NCBI GenBank assembly: GCA_945875975.1
Contig: CAMCMD010000011.1
Coordinates: 1-53,528 of the forward strand
Direction: 5' to 3'
Source: Rickettsia typhi
GTDB taxonomy: Bacteria; Pseudomonadota; Alphaproteobacteria; Rickettsiales; Rickettsiaceae
Length of the DNA: 53,528 bases
Part shown: positions 19,401-26,997 of the stretch, in pieces
Layout of the letters: each line of letters starts with the position of its first letter
Numbering within the stretch: position 1 is the first letter of the stretch
Made by a program: the position numbers and the translations under genes
The notes under the pieces: generated by a model
The model's database searches: none
What the model was told of the DNA's origin: nothing
Seen by the model: only the letters and a program-made list of their open reading frames with translations

Positions 19401-19989
19401 CTTCGCGAGTATTACCATTTTTATCTATCTCATACATAGAATAACCAACTGGTTTTTCTCCTACATGAAAGCTTATCCCTCTTGGATCTCTTTGTGAATC
19501 CAAAGATTGATTTGGGTCTCCACCTTTCTCGCTAATTAGAGCGTATAGACCAACACCTTTTCTAAATAAACAAGGTGCATTTAGTAATTTAGCATTAGCA
19601 CTATTAGTACACATACGACCATCTATATATTGACAATCACGCAAACGTTCACAAAACTTTGATAACTTATGTTCGTGTTTACTTGTTCCATACCACGCAC
19701 ACCACGCAGAAAGTTCAAATGAAGTGTTATAATCTAAGCCATATTCCCAACCTTTTACAGTTATAGCCAAAGGTCTTCCATTAACTCGATAGCCAGAGTC
19801 CACCCATGGGGCAACCTGATTTTCTCCAACTTGACCATCAAGGGCTTCTTTTGAATATCTCGATGATACAGTAAAAGTAGAGTGACCGAAATCGTCCGCT
19901 TCAATACATCGCTCACCAGTACATCCTGCCATAGTGATGCTAATTACAAATAGGGTAATTAGTTTTAGTATTTCTTTCTGTATCTTCAT
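16471..19989 (-). CDS. VirB6/TrbL-type T4SS inner-membrane channel protein, rickettsial long form
   Basis: 1,172 residues. It opens with a lipoprotein-like signal (ITLFVISITMAGC, lipobox MAGC) and a Cys-rich periplasmic domain (Cys at 23, 28, 92, 108, 118, 126, 140 or so). Six or more membrane helices follow at about 275-470 with the VirB6 core (YRSAVSAMLTLYIMFTALSYL, cut after 20: ...TALSY; VGKIAIVSALLSTEYSWTFF; ALIAIGMIITMGPIFICFML). A further helix lies near 620, then a 550-residue charged, partly coiled-coil tail. Large tails are known for the several VirB6 copies of the Rickettsiales vir homolog system. No other vir gene is nearby, so this is a detached copy. AGGA precedes the ATG by 5 nt. 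Confidence 0.88.
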   Translation of the reverse strand: MKIQKEILKLITLFVISITMAGCTGERCIEADDFGHSTFTVSSRYSKEALDGQVGENQVAPWVDSGYRVNGRPLAITVKGWEYGLDYNTSFELSAWCAWYGTSKHEHKLSKFCERLRDCQYIDGRMCTNSANAKLLNAPCLFRKGVGLYALISEKGGDPNQSLDSQRDPRGISFHVGEKPVGYSMYEIDKNGNTREAGGRVYQFESDSVKQQYADTKLYFKILDKFYDDNNGQYRVVVKSGITRTNPDPISYVTKLVKDFLFGADGNYGLIRGIYMGIVQNPGYRSAVSAMLTLYIMFTALSYLAGNLEVTHTELIVRVGKIAIVSALLSTEYSWTFFNDYLFAYFIGGVEQILQIIVEAGATGPGSPGILALMIAPQTISKLLSLLFVDWMGFIYIILFFTALYFILMIFFQAAVIYLTALIAIGMIITMGPIFICFMLFGVTRSLFENWLKQLISYAVQPIILFTGLIFISMILRQEIYGALGFRVCKHDFPKMTNAGNTPLFGEETEKTLGFSLGNSLFYWWFPQPMKAEQFSKVTRPIPIPLDHFSSDVNVVGSVADTGFCEAYACIGERYVDLPFLDPVKDSRRLNQFWNGNFVQLDGLLLIFVAIYLLHKFNGLTIAVAKFITGTSGNFTNISNVGEAVKAQTFDKSNAYLAKMPGRAASGAIDRTIGRERWEGIKAAANQFTPSALVDRHRVNSLKKEALTSGANPVVLDEVRKSTGLDRSKIDPKAMDKYTEFLAKEMIKNVDQSLPELKRRKIAEEAATKLAEKKFTALPQEFAKAKFGKEYDKLSALEKESVDKVLKDPKLRELAKNASEMRRFQEAYVDAFAAMSDRGIGIVGKHNKTLRSLEEIQHSGEQRKQLKQAKQRQFGQELVSEVEGVKSGLYKGLSGGKIDTISRTFGGGAWHEINTDPAAKNFTKQIYAEQLADQKSAIERSGITKTIDDYSRTEGRSVISPEFLAQATREGNSNLDLYKSLERRDLNSKVHDALASGEDPSLMGKTFMTEYAKDSEMRHMVDKAYEVEKQIHQTDEFISRQEDYQTTFDVAANTISSAYEIAKDHYGREDITAAELPSLMQSYYAEVAPMAIHEGRTEVEKLKKSIEEFSSSQEVLQQIDQRKVEVAEEIDKHVDGINEHRKKAGMEEYHPPKVEQNVRRVRKIDDYIRNKG
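16474..16479 (-). promoter_or_regulatory. Shine-Dalgarno of the repeat protein inside virB6
   Basis: AAGGGG forms the last Lys-Gly codons of virB6, is followed by the virB6 stop TAA, and lies 8 nt before the ATG at 16465. Ribosomes ending virB6 would therefore reinitiate on the repeat gene, tying their production together. Confidence 0.7.
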
Positions 19990-20511
19990 AAATCCTACAA
20001 ACCTGAATTACTTATTCATCTTATCTCAGGATAAGAGAATTCGGTAGAAGATATAAAATATACAAAAAATTGAGATATTACTTAATACGAACTTTTACAA
20101 TTCTATAATATCTTTAATTTCATGTTTGTTGATTTTTAGTTTTTTTTTATAAACTATTTATCACAAACACTCTGTTTTTGTAAATTTTATATCCCCTGCC
20201 ACTGCTGCCTTTCTCTTATCCTGAGGTTGGCGTCTTATCTTATTTAATAGCTAGTTTGTAATCTTAGAACTAGCTAGCTATTCTAGTTTAGAATTACAAA
20301 CTAAGAATATATAATATTTTTTGTGCCTTCAAGTGTAAATTGTATTTATTAGTACCTTTTTTTACCTTTAATTTCTTATGTGGTATTTTGGTAATTCAAC
20401 AAGAAGTTACTCAATATCCAACTATAAATTTAGATAATTAAATCTCCGCCACTTTATATTTATAATAATAAGTACGAATGACAACAAACACTTCATTAAT
20501 CATATTTCTAA
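19990..20511. other. Upstream region of virB6, no gene, one long inverted repeat
   Basis: About 520 AT-rich bases without a supportable gene. ctcaggataagaga at 20025-20038 is repeated in inverse orientation at 20212-20225 (tctcttatcctgag), a perfect 14-base match 174 nt apart. The first copy also sits in a small hairpin (CTTATC-TCAG-GATAAG, 20020-20035), 31-46 nt before the virB6 start codon. They could be operator sites, a long-range stem, or the ends of a small mobile relic. Confidence 0.5.
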
Positions 20512-20748
20512 TTACTGAGGTGTGTCCCAATCTATATTTGTATGACCATAATATGTGTCCCAGCTAGTACAACAACCACAACAGCATACTATATATTGCA
20601 CCCCCTTAAGTAAGGTATCACACAATGATCCAGGTTCTATTGGGTTTTCTGCTTGTGGAATTGTTCTTAGAGGCGATGGAGCAACTGTCCTTGCTACCTG
20701 TGGGTTTTCTCTTGCAGCTTTTTCTCCTTTTGTTTCTGGTCTCCACAT
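20512..20748 (-). CDS. Small protein with a cysteine cluster, unknown
   Basis: 78 residues from the ATG at 20748, chosen because AGAGG stands 8 nt upstream; an in-frame ATG 36 bases earlier has none. The N-terminal half is polar and proline-rich (MWRPETKGEKAARENPQVAR). The C-terminal half has a short hydrophobic stretch with five cysteines in VQYIVCCCGCCTSWD, a pattern that could be palmitoylated by a host enzyme or bind metal. It ends in a charged/aromatic tail. I recognise no family. It is the nearest gene upstream of virB6 on the same strand, 520 nt away. Confidence 0.5.
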   Translation of the reverse strand: MWRPETKGEKAARENPQVARTVAPSPLRTIPQAENPIEPGSLCDTLLKGVQYIVCCCGCCTSWDTYYGHTNIDWDTPQ

Positions 20749-20944
20749 AAATATAACCTCTTTATTTAATTTAATATTTGGCATTTATTTTTAAAAACTA
20801 AGATAAATAAACTATTCACTTATCTATTAGAGATTAATCTAACTATAATATTTTTACAACTACCAATTGCTCTAGCATTTATTATAACAAATTGTAATCA
20901 CTAGGGACTTAAATGTTACACAACGTGGTCACATGACTATGTCA

Positions 20945-21250
20945 GGCGCTGTTGCAAATAGCCGCATATAGAAATAAACTAGTCAATATCAATTCAAGAT
21001 AAAGAGTAGATTTATGAACATCTTCAAGCACGGACATTCCAAATACAATATAATTATCTTGATATTGTAAATATGGAATCAGTTATCGAGATGTAGAAGA
21101 GATGCTAACGGAGAGAGGTGTATTATCCACAATCTATCAATATAGATCAGAACCCGACCTACAGCAAAGCTATTACAGTACTGAAGATGACAGGAAAATA
21201 CAGTGAGGATTTAGAAAAACTCACGCCATGTTTCTATTTGCAACAGCGCC
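20945..21250 (+). mobile_element. IS6-family deletion derivative (306 bp, MITE-like)
   Basis: Perfect 17-base terminal inverted repeats, GGCGCTGTTGCAAATAG (20945-20961) and its complement (21234-21250), closely match the IS26/IS6 end GGCACTGTTGCAAA. Inside, the plus strand keeps transposase fragments: MNIFKHGHSKYN near 21014 and YGISYRDVEEMLTERGV near 21072, the IS6 N-terminal helix-turn-helix signature. Several frames are broken, and the catalytic DDE domain is gone, so it can only move in trans. No 8-bp target duplication is seen at the flanks. Confidence 0.85.
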
Positions 21251-21382
21251 GATTTTTTTAGTTATCAATGGGTTATAGTAACTCCTGGATCAAACAACTA
21301 ATGGTGATGCGCAAAAATACTAACTAATCTGTGATTAACCGAACAATTTTACTTCAGCATAAACACTTTCCAGCGGGAGGCG

Positions 21383-22288
21383 CTACTTGTTCCTTGAAGC
21401 AACCTTCACTGTTTTCCTTGAAGGCTTACTAGTTTTTTTAACAACTTTAACTTGGTGAGCTACTCCAAAATGCTTGTCTAATAACTCAACCATTTGTCGA
21501 TCCCGTACTGCACCACTTTTTCTTCCAGTTACAACACCAATCAGACTCTTATTGCCTCGTGTTGCTGTCGTAATAAGGTTACAGCCGGCAGGACCTGTAT
21601 ACCCAGTCTTTAGGCCTTCAGACCCAGGGTATGTTGCCGTAACTCTATTATGCCCATTAATCGTCTTGCCTTTATAAGTAAAACTGGTTTCACTAAAAAA
21701 AGCATAATATTGTGGAAAATCACGCTTAATTGCTATAGTTAATTTTGCCAAATCAACTGCAGTCGTTACTTGTTTTGGATCATGCCAACCAGAAGCATTG
21801 GTAAAATTAGTATTTTTCATTCCAAGCTGACGTGCTTTAAGGGTCATTAAGCGTGCAAACTTACTTTCAGAGCCATCTGCAATATTTTCTGCAACAACTC
21901 TAGATATGTCATTGGCAGACTTAATAATTATAGCCCTTATTGAATCTTTAACGCTTATTTTCTCCCCGGGCTGAACATATAATTTTAAGGGCAATGCTTG
22001 TGATGCGTGTTTAGATACATAGAACTTATCATTCATCCCTATTTTGCCTGATTCTAGAGCTTCAAAAAGCATGTACATAGTCATGACTTTAGTCAATGAT
22101 GCTGGATAGATTATTTCTTTTGAATTACTTGCATGAAGAATTTTACCAGTTTTACCATCCACGATTAAGCTTGTTTGTATAGGTAAAGAAATACGTTTTC
22201 TTGTCTTATTATTTTTGGCCGTCGTCGCTGCAGAAACATTTGTTACTAAAAATAATACCAATAAAAAAGAAGATAACTTCTTAAACAT
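21383..22288 (-). CDS. dacF: D-alanyl-D-alanine carboxypeptidase (penicillin-binding protein 5/6 family)
   Basis: 301 residues from the ATG at 22288, preceded by AAGG; an upstream frame extension to 22327 is rejected because the signal peptide starts at MFKKLSSFLLVLFLVTNVSA. The serine-hydrolase S11 motifs are all present: SLTK (Ser near 64), SAN (near 124) and KTG in GLKTGYTG (near 227). It trims the terminal D-Ala of peptidoglycan pentapeptides in the periplasm. A basic tail replaces the usual C-terminal beta domain and amphipathic anchor (KKTSKPSRKTVKVASRNK), so membrane attachment may be weak. The AmpG-type permease gene is upstream by 92 nt. Confidence 0.93.
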   Translation of the reverse strand: MFKKLSSFLLVLFLVTNVSAATTAKNNKTRKRISLPIQTSLIVDGKTGKILHASNSKEIIYPASLTKVMTMYMLFEALESGKIGMNDKFYVSKHASQALPLKLYVQPGEKISVKDSIRAIIIKSANDISRVVAENIADGSESKFARLMTLKARQLGMKNTNFTNASGWHDPKQVTTAVDLAKLTIAIKRDFPQYYAFFSETSFTYKGKTINGHNRVTATYPGSEGLKTGYTGPAGCNLITTATRGNKSLIGVVTGRKSGAVRDRQMVELLDKHFGVAHQVKVVKKTSKPSRKTVKVASRNK

Positions 22289-22380
22289 AAAAAACCTTAT
22301 CAAAATTCCCCTAATTGAGGGTAGCATAAAAACGTTTGTAAAAACTCAACATATGACAACATGAAGGATCATATTTTGCT

Positions 22381-23637
22381 TTATGTTGTTTTTTCTTCAA
22401 ATCTTTTATTTAAATACAATAATAAAAGTAAACCAGGAATCGCCAAAAATACAGTCATTATAAAGTAATTATCCCAACCCATTACCTTCATAATTGAACC
22501 ACCAAAACCTACTATAGTGTGGCTAAACAATCCAGATAAACTACTAAGCAGTGCATATTGTGTTGCTGAAAACTGTTTGTTACACAAATAGCTTAAATAT
22601 CCAACAAGTGCTGCATCCCCCATTCCAGAAGCCATATTTTCGATGCTTATTGCAATCATTAAAGCATTAGTATCATGCCCTTGGTGATGCAACCACACAA
22701 AAGCTAAATTCGTTACGGCTTGCGCAACTCCACAAAATATCAAACCTTTGATGCTACCATACCGATACATTATTATACCACCAACGTAAGCTCCGCAAAT
22801 AGTTGCAATTAAACCAAAAACTTTGGTGATTGCACCAATTTCTTTAAGCGTAAAACCAAGCTCCATATAAAAGGGTATTGCAACAACGCCAAGCATAGCA
22901 TCGCCAAGTTTATAAAATACCACCGCAAGCAAGATAACTATTGCACCATCGCGCTTTAAAAAATCAGCAAATGGATCAATTGTCATAAGCCTCCAAGAAG
23001 AAATACTTAATATATTAATGGCTTCTTGTACGATTTTTGGTTCTTTTAAAGTTAGAATAAAAAATATTCCAATAAAATACAAAGAGCTTATAGCTAAAAA
23101 AGCAATATTCCAACCATAATCTTCAGCAATAAAAAATGCACCAGCTACAGCTATTAATCCACCTACCCTATATCCAAACACTGCATTTGCAGCAGCTACG
23201 GAAAGCTTTTCTTTTTCAATTGTATCAATTCTAAATGCATCGATTACTATATCCAGAGTTGCGGATGCCACACCAAGCGCAATAGTCAATACATAAATCA
23301 TCCCAATAGATTCATTGGGATCTAGCTTACTGTATAAAAATATAATAAACGCTATTATACCAGATATTAAACACATCCAACTCTTACGCCTTCCTATACG
23401 ATGAATTATCGGCAATTTTAGATGGTCTATTAAAGGGGACCAGAAAACCTTAAGAGAATAAAAAACCCTTGCCGCAGCAAAGGATGTAATAATTGCAATA
23501 TCTATATTTGCTCCTTTCATCCATGCTGCAATAGTAGAATATATAATAAAAAGCGGCATGCCACTTAAAATTCCTAAAATAAATATCTGGAACTGCTTGT
23601 AATCAGTAAATAGCTTAAAAATATTTGATTGATGCAT
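22381..23637 (-). CDS. ampG: AmpG-family muropeptide permease (MFS)
   Basis: 418 residues, about 12 membrane helices. AmpG-like features are the N-terminal LGILSGMPLFIIYSTIAAWM, the segment VFWSPLIDHLKLP followed by GRRKSWM between TM2 and TM3, and VASATLDIVIDAFRID in TM4. It imports GlcNAc-anhydroMurNAc peptides released during wall turnover. Rickettsiales often carry several AmpG-like paralogs, so the exact substrate is not certain. Next to dacF, it forms a small cell-wall group. Confidence 0.85.
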   Translation of the reverse strand: MHQSNIFKLFTDYKQFQIFILGILSGMPLFIIYSTIAAWMKGANIDIAIITSFAAARVFYSLKVFWSPLIDHLKLPIIHRIGRRKSWMCLISGIIAFIIFLYSKLDPNESIGMIYVLTIALGVASATLDIVIDAFRIDTIEKEKLSVAAANAVFGYRVGGLIAVAGAFFIAEDYGWNIAFLAISSLYFIGIFFILTLKEPKIVQEAINILSISSWRLMTIDPFADFLKRDGAIVILLAVVFYKLGDAMLGVVAIPFYMELGFTLKEIGAITKVFGLIATICGAYVGGIIMYRYGSIKGLIFCGVAQAVTNLAFVWLHHQGHDTNALMIAISIENMASGMGDAALVGYLSYLCNKQFSATQYALLSSLSGLFSHTIVGFGGSIMKVMGWDNYFIMTVFLAIPGLLLLLYLNKRFEEKTT

Positions 23638-23771
23638 AGACTAAAATGTAACCACGACTCTAAATGAAAAAATAAACCTAAAGCATATACACATTAAAGT
23701 CAAGTTCAGTAAACACCATTAGATGAAGCACCGCAATCTCATGATATGTTTTACAAGCCAAATTAACTCGA

Positions 23772-26369
23772 TTACTTCTGATTTCTTGTTTTAAGTACTT
23801 CCTGTAAGTCCTCAGTATTTGCTTCTTTTTTAGGAGTAAAAAGGTTGCCTTTTGCTGTAACGCTCATCTTTGCTGGTGCATAGTCTGTAGAGCTACGACT
23901 ATATTTCGGCTTAGCAAGATAGAAAGAAAAACTTGAAGTTGCATCCACATTAAAATCGTACAAATTAAATGTAGCAGACCCTTGGCCGATGGAGTACTTA
24001 GTCTTAAATGCTACAGAGGGCATAGTAAATATTCCTTTTGATAGCTCCACGCTAGCCTGCAGATCACTCACTTGAGTTTTATCTAGAAGAAGAGTTTTAT
24101 TTAAGTCCTCGTTAAACGAATTAATATCATAATTTGGATCACCAAGTATTTGAATAAAATTATCAATAGAAAAATTATTCAAAGTAGTATCTTTGGTTAC
24201 AATATTTGACTTGGTGTAAAGATTATATAATTGCTCATCCAGTTTTTCACCATTTGTTGACCACATTCCACTTGCACTGATAACTCCACCGGAATTAATC
24301 AATTCTTTAGGCATTAGTTTAGAGATTTGTTCTATGTGGGCCGAATTCAAAGCATATACAAAATTCAAAGTATATGGCTGAAGCAAAACACTACCGGCTG
24401 ATTGCAAACGACCTCCAAATAAATCAGCATCAAACTTAGAAATATCAATCAAGTTCTTATCATTTTTTGCCAAGAAAATAACCTTACCGAGACTAAAATC
24501 ACCTTGATATACACGGGCCAGAGAAAACCGGGTTACTATGTCTATTTTACTAAGATCAAAGTCATTTAGTATCTTTTGTTTGAGTTCGAGCATCGCTGGA
24601 GCCGAAAGAAAATCAACTGCTACAGAACCATTATTTATATCAATCTTTACGCTTGGTCTTATGCTCTGCGCTTCTAAAGTAAGATTAGTATCTATCCAGT
24701 CAGTCCCATCTGTAATATATAATTGTTCAACAGATACTCTTCCAGGAGAAAGAGCTAAAACGAAATTTACATTCTCATATAGTTTTTTATTTAATGTAAT
24801 GTAGTCAAAAGTAATATCAAAGCTACTTATGGAGCTAATCTTTCTTATAGGAATAAACTTATTTAAATATGTCTCGTCTTGCATATCCTCCGATAAGTTA
24901 CGAAGATATGCAAATGCTCGAGATAAAACTGGAAAACTATTTTTATCAATGTTTACCGAGGTAAACCTTATACTAGCATTGGTTCTTGGCGAGTTGCCAA
25001 TAAACTTAGATGAAAGGCTTCCCATTACTTCGGTTTCAGGAGTTTTTATTAGAAAATTCTGAAGTGATATATCAACTGAACTAAATTTTATATCAGAAGA
25101 CAAATCAAACGGGATAGGTTTATCTGTTCTGACCTCCTTACCGCCAAAAAATTCTACAAAATCATTTAAATCTTTATGATTCAAAATAATTTTTCCATTA
25201 AAAAGGCTTCTGAAAGAATTCTGAGTTATAGCACCGCTCAAGTTAAATTTTCCATCTTGATCCACTTGACCAGAAAAATCCTGAATAAAGAACTTGCCCT
25301 CTTCAATTTTTATTTTTAAATTTACATCACTTAAAGAGTTGTTTTCGTCAATTTTAACTGCCTTAGCCACAAAGCTTACATTTAAATTATTCTTGCTAAA
25401 ATCAAGCCTATTATTAGCTCCAAATCTAACGGTATCTCCTATAGATTCCTCTGTTTTTGAGTTTAACCAATTAGCTAGATCTAGTTTACTAAATTCAATG
25501 TTTATATCTGAGGTAAATGCAGAATCCTTACTTAGCTTCATCTCACCCTTTCCTTGTAGTGAATCGGAACTAATAATAATCGACTCAATGCTCAATCCTT
25601 GTTTTATGGGCTTAATATCAAAATTAATTTTTACCTCCTCATTACTGCTAAGATACTGCCCTACATTGCCAAAATCAGGAATTAATTTTGCGATTTTACT
25701 TGATAAGTTAGTAGTTTTTAATTCTGCCTTCCCCTCTTCCAACAGACCATCTTTATAAGTCTCATTCAATTTTAAATTATAACTTGTATCTTGTACATCA
25801 ATTTTAAATACTACATTAGTATTCGCTGATTTTTCAAATGAACCCTTAATACTTCCTATGTTGTCGATAGATCCTTCAAAATTTGTTCCTTCATTTTCAC
25901 TAGAAAAATTAAAATTATTAATTGTAAAAGGTATGTCATGATCTGATTCAACAAAGATAAGTTTGTTAACTTTAGCCTTCACTGAAAGAGCTTCTTTCAA
26001 TATTAATTCAGAGATAAATTCGCCATGACTTAAAAAATTTATATCATCATTATTCAGATGAACAACAGCTTCTCCGATTGTTAATTCCCTAATTTCTGGG
26101 TTAAAACGAAATAAAGACCCTAGTAAAAATTCAATTTTTATATCTTTAAGAGCAATTTTACCCTCTTGCTTAATCTCATCAATAACAAGATAAGGTACTG
26201 GGAATTTTATAATTCTAAAATTGTTTGCTTGAAGAGTGGAAACATCTATTCTGGTGCTTTTAACAAATTCTTGGTATATTTTTGTAAAATCGGTAAATGC
26301 TATTGATGCACTTACCGCCCCCATTATTATTAGGGCAATAATCACCGAGCTGATAAATAGTTTTTTCAT
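23772..26369 (-). CDS. AsmA-family outer membrane biogenesis/lipid-transfer protein
   Basis: 865 residues. One N-terminal membrane anchor (LFISSVIIALIIMGAVSASI), then AsmA N-terminal beta domain and a long beta-rich periplasmic region. The AsmA-like C-terminal region is visible as SKLMPKELINSGGVISASGMW cut at 20, followed by FNEDLNKTLLLDKTQVSDL and the closing strands GQGSATFNLYDF. AsmA-type proteins are thought to bridge inner and outer membranes to move phospholipid. Divergent from rimM, with 77 nt between start codons, so they share a promoter region. Confidence 0.8.
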   Translation of the reverse strand: MKKLFISSVIIALIIMGAVSASIAFTDFTKIYQEFVKSTRIDVSTLQANNFRIIKFPVPYLVIDEIKQEGKIALKDIKIEFLLGSLFRFNPEIRELTIGEAVVHLNNDDINFLSHGEFISELILKEALSVKAKVNKLIFVESDHDIPFTINNFNFSSENEGTNFEGSIDNIGSIKGSFEKSANTNVVFKIDVQDTSYNLKLNETYKDGLLEEGKAELKTTNLSSKIAKLIPDFGNVGQYLSSNEEVKINFDIKPIKQGLSIESIIISSDSLQGKGEMKLSKDSAFTSDINIEFSKLDLANWLNSKTEESIGDTVRFGANNRLDFSKNNLNVSFVAKAVKIDENNSLSDVNLKIKIEEGKFFIQDFSGQVDQDGKFNLSGAITQNSFRSLFNGKIILNHKDLNDFVEFFGGKEVRTDKPIPFDLSSDIKFSSVDISLQNFLIKTPETEVMGSLSSKFIGNSPRTNASIRFTSVNIDKNSFPVLSRAFAYLRNLSEDMQDETYLNKFIPIRKISSISSFDITFDYITLNKKLYENVNFVLALSPGRVSVEQLYITDGTDWIDTNLTLEAQSIRPSVKIDINNGSVAVDFLSAPAMLELKQKILNDFDLSKIDIVTRFSLARVYQGDFSLGKVIFLAKNDKNLIDISKFDADLFGGRLQSAGSVLLQPYTLNFVYALNSAHIEQISKLMPKELINSGGVISASGMWSTNGEKLDEQLYNLYTKSNIVTKDTTLNNFSIDNFIQILGDPNYDINSFNEDLNKTLLLDKTQVSDLQASVELSKGIFTMPSVAFKTKYSIGQGSATFNLYDFNVDATSSFSFYLAKPKYSRSSTDYAPAKMSVTAKGNLFTPKKEANTEDLQEVLKTRNQK

Positions 26370-26446
26370 GCTACATTAAATCTAATTATATAAAGATAGA
26401 ATAAGAGTAATGGTTTTTTAGAAATATATCAATCAAAGAGCAAGAA

Positions 26447-26959
26447 ATGAAAGAAGATGATAGATTAATTTTAGTTGGTGTAATATCAGCAGCTCACGGA
26501 ATAAAAGGAGATGTGCTAGTTAAATCATTTACTGATCCCAAAGAAAATATCTTGGTTATTAATATTTTGGACGAAAATACTGCTCCAATTAAATTAAAGA
26601 AGGTAAGAGTAAATTCTAACGGAACAATAGTATGTAGGTTTGCAGGAAGCAACGACCGTAACACCGCTGAAACATTAGCTGGAACAAAATTATTTTGTCT
26701 ACGCGATACTCTCCCTGCTCCTCAAGAAGATGAGTATTATATAAGCGACCTACGAAAATTTTTCGTAATAAATGAAAAGGGTAAAAAAATTGGCATCATT
26801 ATCGATGTTGCTAATTTCGGTGCGGGTGACATCATAGAAATAAGATTTAATAACGATACAGAAGAAATGTTTCCATTCACAAAAGAGTTTTTTCCCGAAA
26901 TTGGCAAGGATTATGTGGTTTTCAAAAACACAAACATAGTGCAAAACAAGTCATCCTGA
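26447..26959 (+). CDS. rimM: Ribosome maturation factor RimM
   Basis: 170 residues. The N-terminal domain is VGVISAAHGIKGDVLVKSFTDP, with the family AHGIKG and later GSNDRNTAETLAGTKLF. The C-terminal PRC-barrel begins YYISDLRKFFVINEKGKKIG and closes MFPFTKEFFPEIG. It binds the 30S head and helps mature 16S rRNA. A free-standing gene followed by a hairpin that overlaps its stop codon; the usual trmD and rplS are not next to it. Confidence 0.93.
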   Translation: MKEDDRLILVGVISAAHGIKGDVLVKSFTDPKENILVINILDENTAPIKLKKVRVNSNGTIVCRFAGSNDRNTAETLAGTKLFCLRDTLPAPQEDEYYISDLRKFFVINEKGKKIGIIIDVANFGAGDIIEIRFNNDTEEMFPFTKEFFPEIGKDYVVFKNTNIVQNKSS

Positions 26960-26978
26960 ATTTTTACAAGAATGACTT
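26948..26978 (+). terminator. Hairpin at the end of rimM
   Basis: AAGTCAT (26948-26954) pairs with ATGACTT (26972-26978) around a 17-nt loop, and the 3' arm is followed by CTTATTC rather than a clean T run. It lies between convergent rimM and the peptidase gene. Confidence 0.4.
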
Positions 26979-26997
26979 CTTATTCATTAGCTTATAG

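Noticed and set aside
20945..21250. Functional IS6 transposase gene
   Set aside because: Only N-terminal fragments in broken frames remain between the terminal repeats; the DDE domain is absent.
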